The notes: a model not told the origin generated them from the letters alone. Positions 24,024 through 33,186 are shown, counted from the stretch's first letter. The stretch: DNA of 64,000 nt from Bacteroidota bacterium (GCA_016702705.1 JADJDM010000001.1:62001-126000); one strand, 5' to 3'. Program-made: numbers and translations.

Positions 24024-24031
24024 TACTTTTG
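24024..24031 (+). promoter_or_regulatory. -7 element just before the cation-transporter start
   Basis: TACTTTTG matches TAnnTTTG and ends 5 bp before the GTG at 24036. If used, the transcript would start at or beside the start codon, a leaderless mRNA. The -33 region is only a partial match. Confidence 0.4.
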
Positions 24032-24035
24032 CAGT

Positions 24036-24827
24036 GTGAAAAAGTCAACCATTCATATTTCTAAAATGGATTGCCCTTCTGAGGAAAACATGATCCGCAT
24101 GAAACTCGAAGATGAGAATTTTGTGAAACTAGATTTTGATATCTCTAAAAGAAATCTTTATGTATATCATGAAGGGGATATAGCGACAATTTTCAATTCT
24201 ATTAAGGTTCTGAATCTTGGAGCTAAATTAATTGATAGTGTAGAAAGTGATGATGTTCTTGTAGATGATGATTTTTCAAAAGAAAGGAAAATGCTTTGGA
24301 CAGTTTTAACCATCAATTTTTCATTCTTTGTGTTAGAAATTATTTATGGATTTATTGCTAAATCAATGGGATTAGTTGCTGATAGTTTAGATATGCTTGC
24401 AGATGCTACTGTTTATGGATTAAGTTTATTTGCGGTTGGACATGTGGCGACTAAAAAGAAACAAGTGGCTAAGTTTAGCGGATATTTTCAATTGGCATTA
24501 GCCTTATTTGGAATCACAGAAGTAGTCAGAAGATTCTTGGGTTTCGAGGAAGTTCCATCATTTCAAACAATGGTTATTGTTTCACTTTTTGCTTTGATAG
24601 GGAATGCAGTTTCACTATATGTTCTTCAGAAATCGAAAAGCAAGGAGATTCACATGCAAGCAAGCATGATTTTTACAAGTAACGATGTAATTGTAAATAT
24701 TGGGGTTATTGCTGCAGGGGCATTTGTTTTTGCAACAAATTCGAAATATCCAGATTTAATTGTAGGTGCGCTTGTTTTTCTTTTGGTGACTAAAGGTGCC
24801 TTCCGAATATTACATTTGGCTAAATAA
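24036..24827 (+). CDS. Cation diffusion facilitator-like transporter with N-terminal HMA-like domain
   Basis: About 263 residues from GTG 24036 (TTG 24009 is upstream of the -7 element; ATG 24066 would cut the first strand of the HMA-like fold). Residues about 1-70 resemble a heavy-metal-associated ferredoxin-like domain with MDCPSEE in place of the usual MxCxxC, so one metal cysteine is lost. The rest has six membrane helices with the CDF signature SMGLVADSLDMLADATVYG. It should export divalent metal (Zn, Co, Fe or similar) from the cytoplasm. Stands alone upstream of the TetR cluster. Confidence 0.82.
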   Translation: MKKSTIHISKMDCPSEENMIRMKLEDENFVKLDFDISKRNLYVYHEGDIATIFNSIKVLNLGAKLIDSVESDDVLVDDDFSKERKMLWTVLTINFSFFVLEIIYGFIAKSMGLVADSLDMLADATVYGLSLFAVGHVATKKKQVAKFSGYFQLALALFGITEVVRRFLGFEEVPSFQTMVIVSLFALIGNAVSLYVLQKSKSKEIHMQASMIFTSNDVIVNIGVIAAGAFVFATNSKYPDLIVGALVFLLVTKGAFRILHLAK

Positions 24828-24941
24828 GTCGTTTGTATATATTTAGTGTAACTAATTGCTAATATCTACCTTTCCTGAAAACCTAGAAATCATTGCTTTT
24901 TTATAATAATGAGCATTATCACTTGCGAAATCATGTTAAAA

Positions 24942-24995
24942 TTTGATCAGTTTAATATAAAAGAATTACTTTTGTAAGTGAACGCTAACTTACAA
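24942..24995 (+). promoter_or_regulatory. TetR-gene promoter and palindromic operator
   Basis: TTTG at 24942-24945, a 21-bp spacer and TACTTTTG at 24967-24974 form a good promoter. Overlapping the -7 and start region, TTGTAAGT-N8-ACTTACAA at 24972-24995 is a perfect 8-bp inverted repeat, a typical TetR-family operator. Its core AGTGAACGCTAACTTA recurs at the tolC start. A weak Fnr-like site at 24909-24922 lies too far upstream for class II activation. Confidence 0.7.
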
Positions 24996-25008
24996 TATAT
25001 TAGAGGAA

Positions 25009-25605
25009 ATGAAAAGTAATAAATTCTCGGAAAGACAAATAGAAATCATTGAAGCGGCCACCAAAAGAATTGATGAGCATGGTATTCAGGATTTAACTAT
25101 TAAAACACTTGCTGCTGACTTAAATTTATCAGAAGCAGCATTATATCGCCATTTTAAAAGTAAAAACGAAATATTACTTGGATTGCTAACCTATTTTATT
25201 GAGGAAATGAAAGGTCGACTGTCTGTTTTACTTTCTAAGAAAGATGGAAGTGCGTCCGATCTTTTAAAAGATTTGTTTGATTCACAATTAAAGACATTTG
25301 TACAAAAACCTTCAATCGTTAGTGTAATTTTTTCCGAAAGTATTTTTCAGTTTAATAAAGAATTGTCGTCAACAGTTTCATCTATGATGGAATTGATGCA
25401 AAACCACATAGAAGGAATTGTAAAAAAAGGTCAGGCGAATGGTACTTTTAATAAAATGGTGGGAGTCTCAACAACAACAACAATAATAATGGGGGGTATG
25501 CGGATTACTGTTCTTAAATGGAAATTATCTGGCCATAAATCGGATTTAAGAAAAGACGGAACTAAAGTGTTAAATGGCATATTAAAAATGATAGAAACAA
25601 CCTAA
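25009..25605 (+). CDS. TetR/AcrR-family repressor
   Basis: 198 residues. An N-terminal TetR helix-turn-helix (about 8-55: IIEAATKRIDEHG, LSEAALYRHFKSK) is followed by an all-helical ligand domain. It probably represses its own cluster, through the operator at 24972-24995 and a second copy at the tolC start, until an efflux substrate binds. It is followed at 5 bp by a small membrane protein gene, and the cluster continues to the RND pump. Ligand unknown. Confidence 0.9.
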   Translation: MKSNKFSERQIEIIEAATKRIDEHGIQDLTIKTLAADLNLSEAALYRHFKSKNEILLGLLTYFIEEMKGRLSVLLSKKDGSASDLLKDLFDSQLKTFVQKPSIVSVIFSESIFQFNKELSSTVSSMMELMQNHIEGIVKKGQANGTFNKMVGVSTTTTIIMGGMRITVLKWKLSGHKSDLRKDGTKVLNGILKMIETT

Positions 25606-25610
25606 GAAAT

Positions 25611-26003
25611 ATGAAAACAATAATCTTAAAATCAGCAGCAGTTATTATTACACTATTTGCACTAATAACACTTTTCATGAGTTCTTCCGTAATATTTGAT
25701 TTATTTGGGATAAGGGAGAAGGAAGGTAATTATGTATTATTTGTAGTGGTTTCTAATTTCATAGCCGGGTTTATGTATCTTTTTTCGGCCTTTGGTTTAT
25801 TTACAGAAAAAAAATGGGCAACAAAATTGCTTTTAATCACAACAATAATTCTTATTGTAAGTTTTGTTGGTTTGTTAATCCATGCTAATACAGGTGGAAT
25901 TTATGAACAAAAGACGATTAAAGCAATGCTTTCACGTATTGCAATTACAAGCGCTTTCGCAGGCATATCATGGTTTTATATAACAAAAAAAAGAGTAGCA
26001 TAA
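25611..26003 (+). CDS. Small four-helix membrane protein
   Basis: 130 residues with four predicted membrane helices (about 5-27, 45-65, 72-92, 105-125). No catalytic or metal motif is seen and I do not recognise the family. It lies 5 bp after tetR and its TAA directly abuts the ATG of the following lipoprotein gene, so it is part of the TetR-controlled transcript. Confidence 0.7.
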   Translation: MKTIILKSAAVIITLFALITLFMSSSVIFDLFGIREKEGNYVLFVVVSNFIAGFMYLFSAFGLFTEKKWATKLLLITTIILIVSFVGLLIHANTGGIYEQKTIKAMLSRIAITSAFAGISWFYITKKRVA

Positions 26004-26489
26004 ATGAAAAAATATTTCGCACTATTAACTATAGTTTTTTTAGGAATTAACTATGGTTGCAATAATTCAGTAAAGGAACAAAACACAGAAGTTTCTGCAA
26101 CTCAACCCTTGATTACAGTCGAAGAGCCTGAGCACCAACATTCCGAAAGTGATTCGATAGAATTAAACAATGGTGCTAAGTGGAAGGTTGTTCCGAAAAT
26201 GATGATCTATATTAGAAATATGGAATCAGATATGAATCGTTTTGCTGAAACAAAACATACTCAACTAAATGACTTCACGCAATTAGGATTAAACTTGCAA
26301 AAGAACATTGATCTCTTAACTTCGAGTTGCACAATGGAAGGAAAGACGCATAATGAACTACATAAATGGTTATTGCCATACATTGAATTAGTGGATGGTT
26401 TGAATAAATCAAAAAGTATAGATGAAGCATCTCAAACTTTCCAAAAAATCAAATCTTCTTATAAAACATTTAATATTTATTTTGAATAA
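26004..26489 (+). CDS. Lipoprotein with His/Cys/Met cluster
   Basis: 161 residues. A signal peptide with lipobox NYGCNNS anchors the protein. A short linker HQHSESDS is followed by a helical domain containing SCTMEGKTHNELHKWLLP near residue 115, a C-x-M-x-x-x-x-H-x-x-x-H arrangement suggestive of metal binding. Similar helical lipoproteins occur near cytochromes in Bacteroidota. Role unknown. It starts immediately after the preceding stop and ends 1 bp before the cytochrome gene. Confidence 0.7.
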   Translation: MKKYFALLTIVFLGINYGCNNSVKEQNTEVSATQPLITVEEPEHQHSESDSIELNNGAKWKVVPKMMIYIRNMESDMNRFAETKHTQLNDFTQLGLNLQKNIDLLTSSCTMEGKTHNELHKWLLPYIELVDGLNKSKSIDEASQTFQKIKSSYKTFNIYFE

Positions 26490-26490
26490 C

Positions 26491-26952
26491 ATGAAAAAAA
26501 TAAACACTATTTTATTTGCAGTTTCTTGTAGCGTAATTGTGTTAAGTTGCGATAACACATCTCAAGAAGGAAAGCTAGATAGCAAGCAAGATTCTCTTGT
26601 GGTGAACTTGGAAACTGACACCCTTAAATTGGTAAACAGTAAATGCTTCAGTTGTCATAGCCCTAATATGGAAATTGACAATAGGCTTGCTCCTCCCATG
26701 TTTAAAGTTAAAGACCATTATATTTCAGACTCAACTAGTAAAACTGAATTTGTTAACTCAGTTTGGACGTTTGTACAAAATCCTTCGGAAGATGTATCAA
26801 TAATGCCTGGTGCAGTGGGGAATTTCGGGTTGATGCCAAAACAAAATTTTACAGAAGAAGAAGTTAAAGCAATCGCATCTTACTTATATGATAATGATAT
26901 ATCTACTGATAGTTGGTACGTTAAGTGGGAAGCAATAAATAAAAAACAATAA
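26491..26952 (+). CDS. Lipoprotein cytochrome c, mono-heme
   Basis: 153 residues from ATG 26491; an upstream in-frame start would overlap the previous gene. Lipobox IVLSCDN anchors it. The heme motif is CFSCH near residue 51, and the probable Met ligand is in SIMPGAVG or GLMPKQNF. It is a small extracytoplasmic electron carrier. A cytochrome between a TetR regulator and an RND efflux system is unusual; a linked respiratory-stress function is possible. Domain call is confident, partner unknown. Confidence 0.88.
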   Translation: MKKINTILFAVSCSVIVLSCDNTSQEGKLDSKQDSLVVNLETDTLKLVNSKCFSCHSPNMEIDNRLAPPMFKVKDHYISDSTSKTEFVNSVWTFVQNPSEDVSIMPGAVGNFGLMPKQNFTEEEVKAIASYLYDNDISTDSWYVKWEAINKKQ

Positions 26953-26962
26953 ACATAAAAAA

Positions 26963-27250
26963 ATGAACATAAAATCAATTCACACCGAAGAAAAATCTGT
27001 TAGTGCAAAAAGAATATTTACTACAACAGAAGGAAATGTTACGGCGTTACAAATTCTTGCAACTGGCATTTTAAAAGAACACATAACCACTGTTCCAGCT
27101 TTGCTTATTTGCATTAACGGCAATGTTACTTTCAATAATGAAAAGGGCGAAACTAAAAACCTAGCAAGTGGTGATACAGTTAACATCGAACCAAATGTAA
27201 AACATTGGGTAGAAGGAGTACAAGATTCTCAATTACTATTAATCAAGTAA
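26963..27250 (+). CDS. Small cupin-domain protein
   Basis: 95 residues forming one cupin beta-barrel. The first motif is degenerate (KEHITTVPALLICINGNVTF) and the second has GDTVNIEPNVKHWV. With few histidines, metal binding is uncertain, so a binding rather than catalytic role is possible. It lies 10 bp after the cytochrome and 16 bp before tolC in the same direction. Confidence 0.85.
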   Translation: MNIKSIHTEEKSVSAKRIFTTTEGNVTALQILATGILKEHITTVPALLICINGNVTFNNEKGETKNLASGDTVNIEPNVKHWVEGVQDSQLLLIK

Positions 27251-27266
27251 AAAAATTTGAATTTTT

Positions 27267-28595
27267 ATGTTAGTAAACGCTCACTTATTAAAATTAGTTT
27301 TGGTTTTATCCATTCTACTTTTGGCAACCAACTTAGAAGCTCAAACTTGGTCGCTCAAACAATGTATTGATACGGCAATTGCACAAAATAAAACATTAAA
27401 AATAGCACAAGCTGATATTGAGATTGCTAATGGTAAAAGCAAAGAAGCGCAAGGTGGATTAATTCCTAAGCTATATGCTAATGCAGATTATCGCTATTAC
27501 ACCGATTTACCTTATCAGTTATTACCAGCCTCTATTTTTAATGGACCTGCTGGCGTTTATAAAGAGGCTCAGTTTGGTGTGTCGCATAATTTAAATGCGA
27601 GTTTAAACTTAGATGTGCCTTTATACAATCCCCAAGCTATTGGTGCAATTACCGTTTCTAAAAGAGCGAAGGAATTAAATCAAATCCAGTTCCAACAAAC
27701 CGAGGAGCAAGTTGTGTTTGATGTTTCGAATTTATACTACAATGCACAATTAGTATTAAGTCAAATTGTGTTTATCAATAACGGGATAAGTAATACTGAC
27801 AAGTTACTTGGTAATATTCAATTGCTTTACTCACAACAAATGGCAAAGGGAACGGATGTTGATAAAATTAAGCTCCAACAAAGCCAACTAAAAACTCAGC
27901 TTAGTAAGGCAAACGCGCAGTATCAACAAGTTTTAAATTTATTAAAACTTCAATTAGGTGTAGCTCCATCTCGACCAATTACAATTGATGAAACTTTTAG
28001 CGCATCGACAGAAACGCTAAAGTATTCAGCCAAACCAACCTCCGATATACTATTGTTTAATACAAAAGAACAACTCTTGAAATCTGAATTAAAAACTTTA
28101 AAACTATCACATTTGCCTTCTTTTTCACTTTATGGAACATATGGAATTACAGGATTTGGAAACTATAGTGGTACCAATGATTTCTTTAAAACATACCCTA
28201 TTGGATTTGGCGGAGTAAAAATGTCTTGGTTAATTTTCTCGGGCACAACATTAGAATACAAAGTGCTACAAAAGAGAGAGGAGATAAAACAAAATACAAT
28301 TAGATTAGAATTATTAAATGATAAGCAGAATGTTCAGATTGAAAATGCGCAATTGCAATATGAAGTTACAAGTTCTAATTTATTGAATGCCAAAACACAA
28401 TTGACATTAGCAGAAACAATTTATTCAAAAACATTAATTCAACAAAAAGAGGGTGTTGCTTCACTAACCGATGTGTTGCTTTCAGATAATACTCAAAAGG
28501 AAGCGCAACAAAATTATTTGTCGGCGTTGGTTGATTTGATGAAGGCGGACTTGGAACTTAAAAAGGTATCAGGAAATATTATAATCGCGAGATAA
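27267..28595 (+). CDS. TolC-family outer membrane efflux protein
   Basis: 442 residues with a cleavable signal peptide (about 1-25, ending LEAQ) and two TolC repeats of long helices. The repeated pattern (DTAIAQNKTLKIAQADIEIANGK first, then LAETIYSKTLIQQKEG) is typical. It forms the outer-membrane exit duct for the RND pump encoded downstream. A second copy of the TetR operator core overlaps codons 2-7 (27272-27287), suggesting repression at or just inside the gene start. Confidence 0.9.
   Translation: MLVNAHLLKLVLVLSILLLATNLEAQTWSLKQCIDTAIAQNKTLKIAQADIEIANGKSKEAQGGLIPKLYANADYRYYTDLPYQLLPASIFNGPAGVYKEAQFGVSHNLNASLNLDVPLYNPQAIGAITVSKRAKELNQIQFQQTEEQVVFDVSNLYYNAQLVLSQIVFINNGISNTDKLLGNIQLLYSQQMAKGTDVDKIKLQQSQLKTQLSKANAQYQQVLNLLKLQLGVAPSRPITIDETFSASTETLKYSAKPTSDILLFNTKEQLLKSELKTLKLSHLPSFSLYGTYGITGFGNYSGTNDFFKTYPIGFGGVKMSWLIFSGTTLEYKVLQKREEIKQNTIRLELLNDKQNVQIENAQLQYEVTSSNLLNAKTQLTLAETIYSKTLIQQKEGVASLTDVLLSDNTQKEAQQNYLSALVDLMKADLELKKVSGNIIIAR
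27272..27287 (+). promoter_or_regulatory. Second TetR operator core inside the tolC start
   Basis: AGTAAACGCTCACTTA matches 14 of 16 bases of the operator core AGTGAACGCTAACTTA at the tetR promoter. It lies 5 bases after the first base of the tolC ATG. Confidence 0.5.
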
Positions 28596-28619
28596 ATTAC
28601 TAATTAAAAATAACAGATA

Positions 28620-29669
28620 ATGAAAAAGATTTTATACATCATCATACCATTAGCATTAATTGCAATTGTAATCATAAAATTAAAAAGCAATAAAGAAATC
28701 GTAAAAGATAGAGTTTATAAATATGATAAGAACCAAGCGGTCAATGTTCAGGTAGATACAATCAAATCTGAATTAATAGGAGTTGATTTCGCCTATTCAG
28801 GAACATTTGAGCCTAACAAAGAAACTAAACTCAGTGCCGAGATACAAGGCAAGATAAATGATGTTTTAGTTGATAATGGAACATTTATAACAAAGGGGCA
28901 ATCGTTAATTCAGTTAGATAATTCACTATTAAAGCTCCAATTACAATCAGCGGAGATTCAGGTTGAAGGATTAGAGGCTGACGTGAAACGATTTACTGTT
29001 TTAGCAAATGCAGATGCTGTACAAGGAGTGCAATTAGAAAAGGCGGAGTTGGCATTAAAATCCGCAAAAGTGCAAAGAGCAACTTTACTCGAACAAATCA
29101 ATAAAACAACAATCAAAGCCCCCTTTAATGGGGTAATTACCGCTAAACTTACAGAGGAGGGAGCATTTGCTGCACCAGGTGTACCATTAATACAAATTAC
29201 AGATATTTCAATTTTGAAATTCACAGTAAATGTGTCAGAAAATGATTTGAGTTCGTTTCAGTTAAATCAAACCTTCTCGATTAATGCGGATGCTTATTCG
29301 GATTTGCTATTATCGGGTAAAGCAACAATGATAGGTAGTAAAGCAAATGTTGGAAGCAGCTTTACTGTTCAGTTTATCGTAAGTAACACTTCTGATTTAA
29401 AAATTAAATCGGGAATGTTTGGCAAAGTAAATTTAAAAAGTGAAAGCAAAAGAACTGGAATTCTAATACCTTCTTCCGCCATCGTAGGTTCGTTAAGCCA
29501 ACCACAAATATATAAAGTAAAGAATGGTAAGGCTGTTTTGCACAACATAACGATTGCGCAAAAAATAAAAAACAAAACAGTTGTATCAAAAGGATTAGAA
29601 GAAGGTGATGTAATAGTAACAAATGGATTTATTAATCTGTTTGACGATGCGAATGTGACAATTAAATAA
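28620..29669 (+). CDS. RND efflux periplasmic adaptor (membrane fusion protein)
   Basis: 349 residues: N-terminal membrane or signal anchor (about 3-22), then barrel-sandwich, helical hairpin and beta-barrel domains. Markers are KLSAEIQGKINDVLVDNGTF (lipoyl half), the mirrored half TTIKAPFNGVITAKL and the C-terminal LIPSSAIVGS. It bridges the inner-membrane RND pump and the TolC protein. It is 24 bp after tolC and separated from the pump gene by a 97-bp gap holding a short reading frame and an inverted repeat. Confidence 0.92.
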   Translation: MKKILYIIIPLALIAIVIIKLKSNKEIVKDRVYKYDKNQAVNVQVDTIKSELIGVDFAYSGTFEPNKETKLSAEIQGKINDVLVDNGTFITKGQSLIQLDNSLLKLQLQSAEIQVEGLEADVKRFTVLANADAVQGVQLEKAELALKSAKVQRATLLEQINKTTIKAPFNGVITAKLTEEGAFAAPGVPLIQITDISILKFTVNVSENDLSSFQLNQTFSINADAYSDLLLSGKATMIGSKANVGSSFTVQFIVSNTSDLKIKSGMFGKVNLKSESKRTGILIPSSAIVGSLSQPQIYKVKNGKAVLHNITIAQKIKNKTVVSKGLEEGDVIVTNGFINLFDDANVTIK

Positions 29670-29679
29670 AATTTGAATT

Positions 29680-29754
29680 ATGAACTATCCATGTTGCCAA
29701 CACACAACTATAGATGAAGTAACATGGATAAACTATGTGACAAATAGAAAATAA
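29680..29754 (+). CDS. Possible 24-residue peptide between adaptor and pump
   Basis: ATG 29680 to TAA 29754 encodes 24 residues beginning MNYPCCQH. It starts 10 bp after the adaptor stop and ends 12 bp before the pump ATG. Within it, ATCCATGTT (29687-29695) and AACATGGAT (29721-29729) form a perfect 9-bp inverted repeat with a 25-nt loop, so the segment may instead be a regulatory stem-loop. Coding is weakly supported. Confidence 0.25.
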   Translation: MNYPCCQHTTIDEVTWINYVTNRK

Positions 29755-29766
29755 AAATACTTACAC

Positions 29767-32700
29767 ATGAATATTACAGAAATATCAATAAAACGTCCTT
29801 CGCTGATAATTGTTCTTTTCAGCGTACTTACCTTATTGGGAGTAATAGGATATAAAAACTTGAGCTATGAATTGATGCCTGATTTTAATCAACCTGTTGT
29901 GGTTATTAAAACGGTGTATCCCGGTGCAGAACCCAATGAAGTAGAAACTTCGGTGTCACGAAAAATAGAGGATGCTTTATCTAACTTAGAAGGAGTGGAT
30001 TATTTGGTAACTAAATCTTTACCAAATGCATCTATCATTATTGCCAATCTGAAATATGGAACTGATTTAGATAAAACCATGCAAGATGCACAGCGATACA
30101 TTGATAATATTCGTAAAGATTTGCCGCAAGATATTTTAAGTCCTGTAATGAGTAAAGTTTCCCCAAATGATTTACCGATTATGTCCATTAGTGCAACAAG
30201 TAATATGTCGGCAACTGACTTTTATCAAAAAATGAAAGACGAGTATCTTCCGCAAATTCAACAAATAAAGGGCGTTGCTGAGCTTACGGTCTTAGGTGGT
30301 GAAGAAAGGGAAATACAAGTGAAGGCCAATCCTGAAAAATTAAAATTGTATAAAATTTCTTTGTATCAAGTTGTTGAAGCAATCAATCGTTCGGGTATAG
30401 ATTTACCAGCAGGAAAAGTACAAACGAGTGAAGAAAACAATTCAGTTCGTTTAACGGGAAAGTTTGCTACAATTGATGACATTAAAAATGTTCAGGTGGC
30501 TATGCCAATGGCGGGTAGTCCTGTTTATGTAAAAGATGTTGCGCAAGTGGTTGATGGAATAAAAGAAACAACCTCCATCAGCAGATACAACGGAAAAGAT
30601 GGTATTGGGATTTTGCTTAAAAAGCAGGGAGATGCTAATGCTGTTGATGTTTCAAAAATGGTTCGTGCAAAATTTAAAAGTATTGAAGCACAGAATAGTA
30701 ATACCTCGGTAAAATTTATCATTGCAGATGATAGCACTGATAATACAATTGCAGCTGTTAATTCAGTAGTATTTGATTTAGGCTTAGCTGTAATATTAGT
30801 TTCGTTAGTGATGCTGTTGTTTTTGCGAAGTTTCAGAAACTCGTTAATTGTTATCATCGCTATACCTACTTCATTGATCACTGCTTTTGCTGTAATGTGG
30901 TTATTAGGATACACTTTAAATTTAATGACCCTACTCGCGATGTCTTTAATTATAGGTGTTTTGGTTGATGATGCTACTGTAGTGTTGGAAAATATTCAAA
31001 GGCATTTGGATATGGGAAAGGAAAAACGGACCGCATCAATGGATGGACGCATGGAGATTGGATTTTCAGCATTATCTATTACATTGGTTGACGTAGTTGT
31101 ATTTTTACCTATATTATTTTTACAAGTTTTTGTTGCAGATATGCTCAAACAATTTTCGGTAGTTGTTGTAACATCCACACTAACAAGTTTATTAGTTGGG
31201 TTCACACTTACACCTTGGTTGGCATCACGAATAGGTAAGAAAGAAGATTTACAGCCAACCAACTTCTTCAATCGGTTTTTACTTGGATTTGAACATCAAT
31301 TAGAAAAATTCACCAATTGGTATGGCAAGCAATTAGAATGGATACTCAGTCACAAATTAATTTTTACAGGAATAATTGTTTTACTTTTTGCCGTTACTTT
31401 AGGAATAATGAAACAAGGAATTATTGGTAAAGAGCTTATTTCTACTGGAGATCAAGGTAAATTTCGTATGGCTTTAGAGTTTGATAAATCAACTTCGATA
31501 CACCAAAATAACTTAGTTGCTAAGAAAATCGAATCTTATATTATTAATAAATCAGAAGTTGCAAGCGTATTCAGTAATATAGGTGGCCCTAGCACAGGTA
31601 TTGGAAGTTTAGGTGTAGGTTCTGCTAACAAAACGGAGTTTACCATTCAATTAAAACCTGCAAAGGAACGTAAGCAAGAACCTACAGAAGAGTTTATGAA
31701 AAAGTTGAGAGAAGAATTAAAATCAAAGTTTTCTGGAATAAATTATTCGATGGCTGCATTAGGATTAATACCACGTTCGGCGCCAATAGAAATTACGTTG
31801 AGCGGAACTAGTTTAGGTATAGTAATGAAAGCGGGGAATGAATTAAAATCTGCCATTGAAAAAATTCCTGGTTCAGATAATGTTCGTTTATCTGTTGAGG
31901 AGGGTAGTCCTGAATATAAAATAATTCCGGATAAAGATAAAATGCAACGCCTAGGTTTAAGTACCACTTACGTTGGAATGAATTTAAGAACAGCATTTAC
32001 GGGTAATGATGATGCAACATTAACAGAAAACGGAATAGAATATCCAGTAAGGATTTGGTTTGATGGTTACAAAAGACAGAACTATGATGATGTAAAACGA
32101 CTCTCTATCATTAATCCAATGGGTTTACCAATAGAAGTTTCGCAGTTTGCAACGATAGAGCGAGATAATTCACCTTCTTTATTAGAAAGAAAGGATCGTC
32201 AGCCAGCTGTTACAATTACATCCGATGCACTTGGCAGGCCTTCGGGAACAGTTGCGGATGACGTCGTAGCATATCTAAAAAACAATCCGCTCCCTGATGG
32301 AATTCAAATGACTTGGGGTAGTGATATCAAAAGACAAAATGATAGTTTTGGCGCATTGGGTTCTGTGTTACTTATTTCATTTCTATTGATTTATTTAATC
32401 ATGGTTGCACTGTATGATAGTTTTGTTTATCCATTAGTTGTTTTATTTTCGATTCCAGTTGCTGCTATTGGTGCATTTTTAGCCTTGAATTTATCTTTAA
32501 ATAATTTAAGTTTGTTTGCATTGCTTGGCTTAATAATGCTGATGGGATTAGTTGTGAAAAACGCCATATTAATTGTAGATTTCACAAATCAATTGAAGGC
32601 AGAAGGTAAACATTATAAAGAAGCATTAATTATTGCAGGAAAAGGCCGTATGCGCCCCATTTTAATGACAACCATCGCAATGATAATAGGAATGCTTCCA

Positions 32701-32871
32701 ATTGCTCTTGGCAAAGGAACAGCTAGTGAATGGAAAAATGGATTGGCATGGGTAATTATTGGCGGACTTTTTTCCTCATTAATATTAACTGTGTATTTAG
32801 TGCCAATGGTGTATTATTTAGTTGATAGACTTAAAGAAAAATTCAACTCGAGAATTAATCCCAATAAATAA
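29767..32871 (+). CDS. RND efflux pump inner-membrane permease (AcrB-like)
   Basis: 1034 residues, full length for an AcrB/MexB-type trimeric pump. It has 12 membrane helices in two halves with large periplasmic loops. The proton-relay aspartate pair is in GVLVDDATVVLENIQRH and a second-half motif is LMGLVVKNAILIVDF. Substrate range cannot be inferred, though the neutral loop composition fits hydrophobic drugs or metabolites more than heavy metals. Last gene of the TetR cluster; a strong terminator lies about 200 bp downstream. Confidence 0.93.
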   Translation: MNITEISIKRPSLIIVLFSVLTLLGVIGYKNLSYELMPDFNQPVVVIKTVYPGAEPNEVETSVSRKIEDALSNLEGVDYLVTKSLPNASIIIANLKYGTDLDKTMQDAQRYIDNIRKDLPQDILSPVMSKVSPNDLPIMSISATSNMSATDFYQKMKDEYLPQIQQIKGVAELTVLGGEEREIQVKANPEKLKLYKISLYQVVEAINRSGIDLPAGKVQTSEENNSVRLTGKFATIDDIKNVQVAMPMAGSPVYVKDVAQVVDGIKETTSISRYNGKDGIGILLKKQGDANAVDVSKMVRAKFKSIEAQNSNTSVKFIIADDSTDNTIAAVNSVVFDLGLAVILVSLVMLLFLRSFRNSLIVIIAIPTSLITAFAVMWLLGYTLNLMTLLAMSLIIGVLVDDATVVLENIQRHLDMGKEKRTASMDGRMEIGFSALSITLVDVVVFLPILFLQVFVADMLKQFSVVVVTSTLTSLLVGFTLTPWLASRIGKKEDLQPTNFFNRFLLGFEHQLEKFTNWYGKQLEWILSHKLIFTGIIVLLFAVTLGIMKQGIIGKELISTGDQGKFRMALEFDKSTSIHQNNLVAKKIESYIINKSEVASVFSNIGGPSTGIGSLGVGSANKTEFTIQLKPAKERKQEPTEEFMKKLREELKSKFSGINYSMAALGLIPRSAPIEITLSGTSLGIVMKAGNELKSAIEKIPGSDNVRLSVEEGSPEYKIIPDKDKMQRLGLSTTYVGMNLRTAFTGNDDATLTENGIEYPVRIWFDGYKRQNYDDVKRLSIINPMGLPIEVSQFATIERDNSPSLLERKDRQPAVTITSDALGRPSGTVADDVVAYLKNNPLPDGIQMTWGSDIKRQNDSFGALGSVLLISFLLIYLIMVALYDSFVYPLVVLFSIPVAAIGAFLALNLSLNNLSLFALLGLIMLMGLVVKNAILIVDFTNQLKAEGKHYKEALIIAGKGRMRPILMTTIAMIIGMLPIALGKGTASEWKNGLAWVIIGGLFSSLILTVYLVPMVYYLVDRLKEKFNSRINPNK

Positions 32872-33070
32872 ATTCAATATTCCAACAAAGAATCCATTCA
32901 GAAATAGGTGGATAATTAGGTGGATATTTTCCTCGTTCCTTATCGCTTTTTATCATATCTTGTCAAAAAATTAAAATCATTTAAACACAGTGAAACCTGT
33001 ATTTAGTGAGGGTTTTAGAACATGGAGTAGCCTGATGAACAACGAGTTATTAACTTCCGTACGGGCTACA

Positions 33071-33097
33071 AAACCAATCATTTCGATTGGTTTTTTT
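33071..33097 (+). terminator. Rho-independent terminator
   Basis: Nine-bp stem AAACCAATC / GATTGGTTT with a 5-nt loop, followed by seven T on the plus strand. It probably ends the RND operon transcript. Confidence 0.8.
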
Positions 33098-33186
33098 ATT
33101 TATTACCATTTGCATTTATTGCTTTATTCTAAAAAATTTACACCTATTGTTACTCTGTTGCTACTTAAAATACAATTAATACAAAC

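Noticed and set aside
24909..24922. ATGAGCATTATCAC as a Crp/Fnr site for tetR
   Set aside because: Mismatched half site, 51 bp from the -7 element; does not fit the shared geometry.
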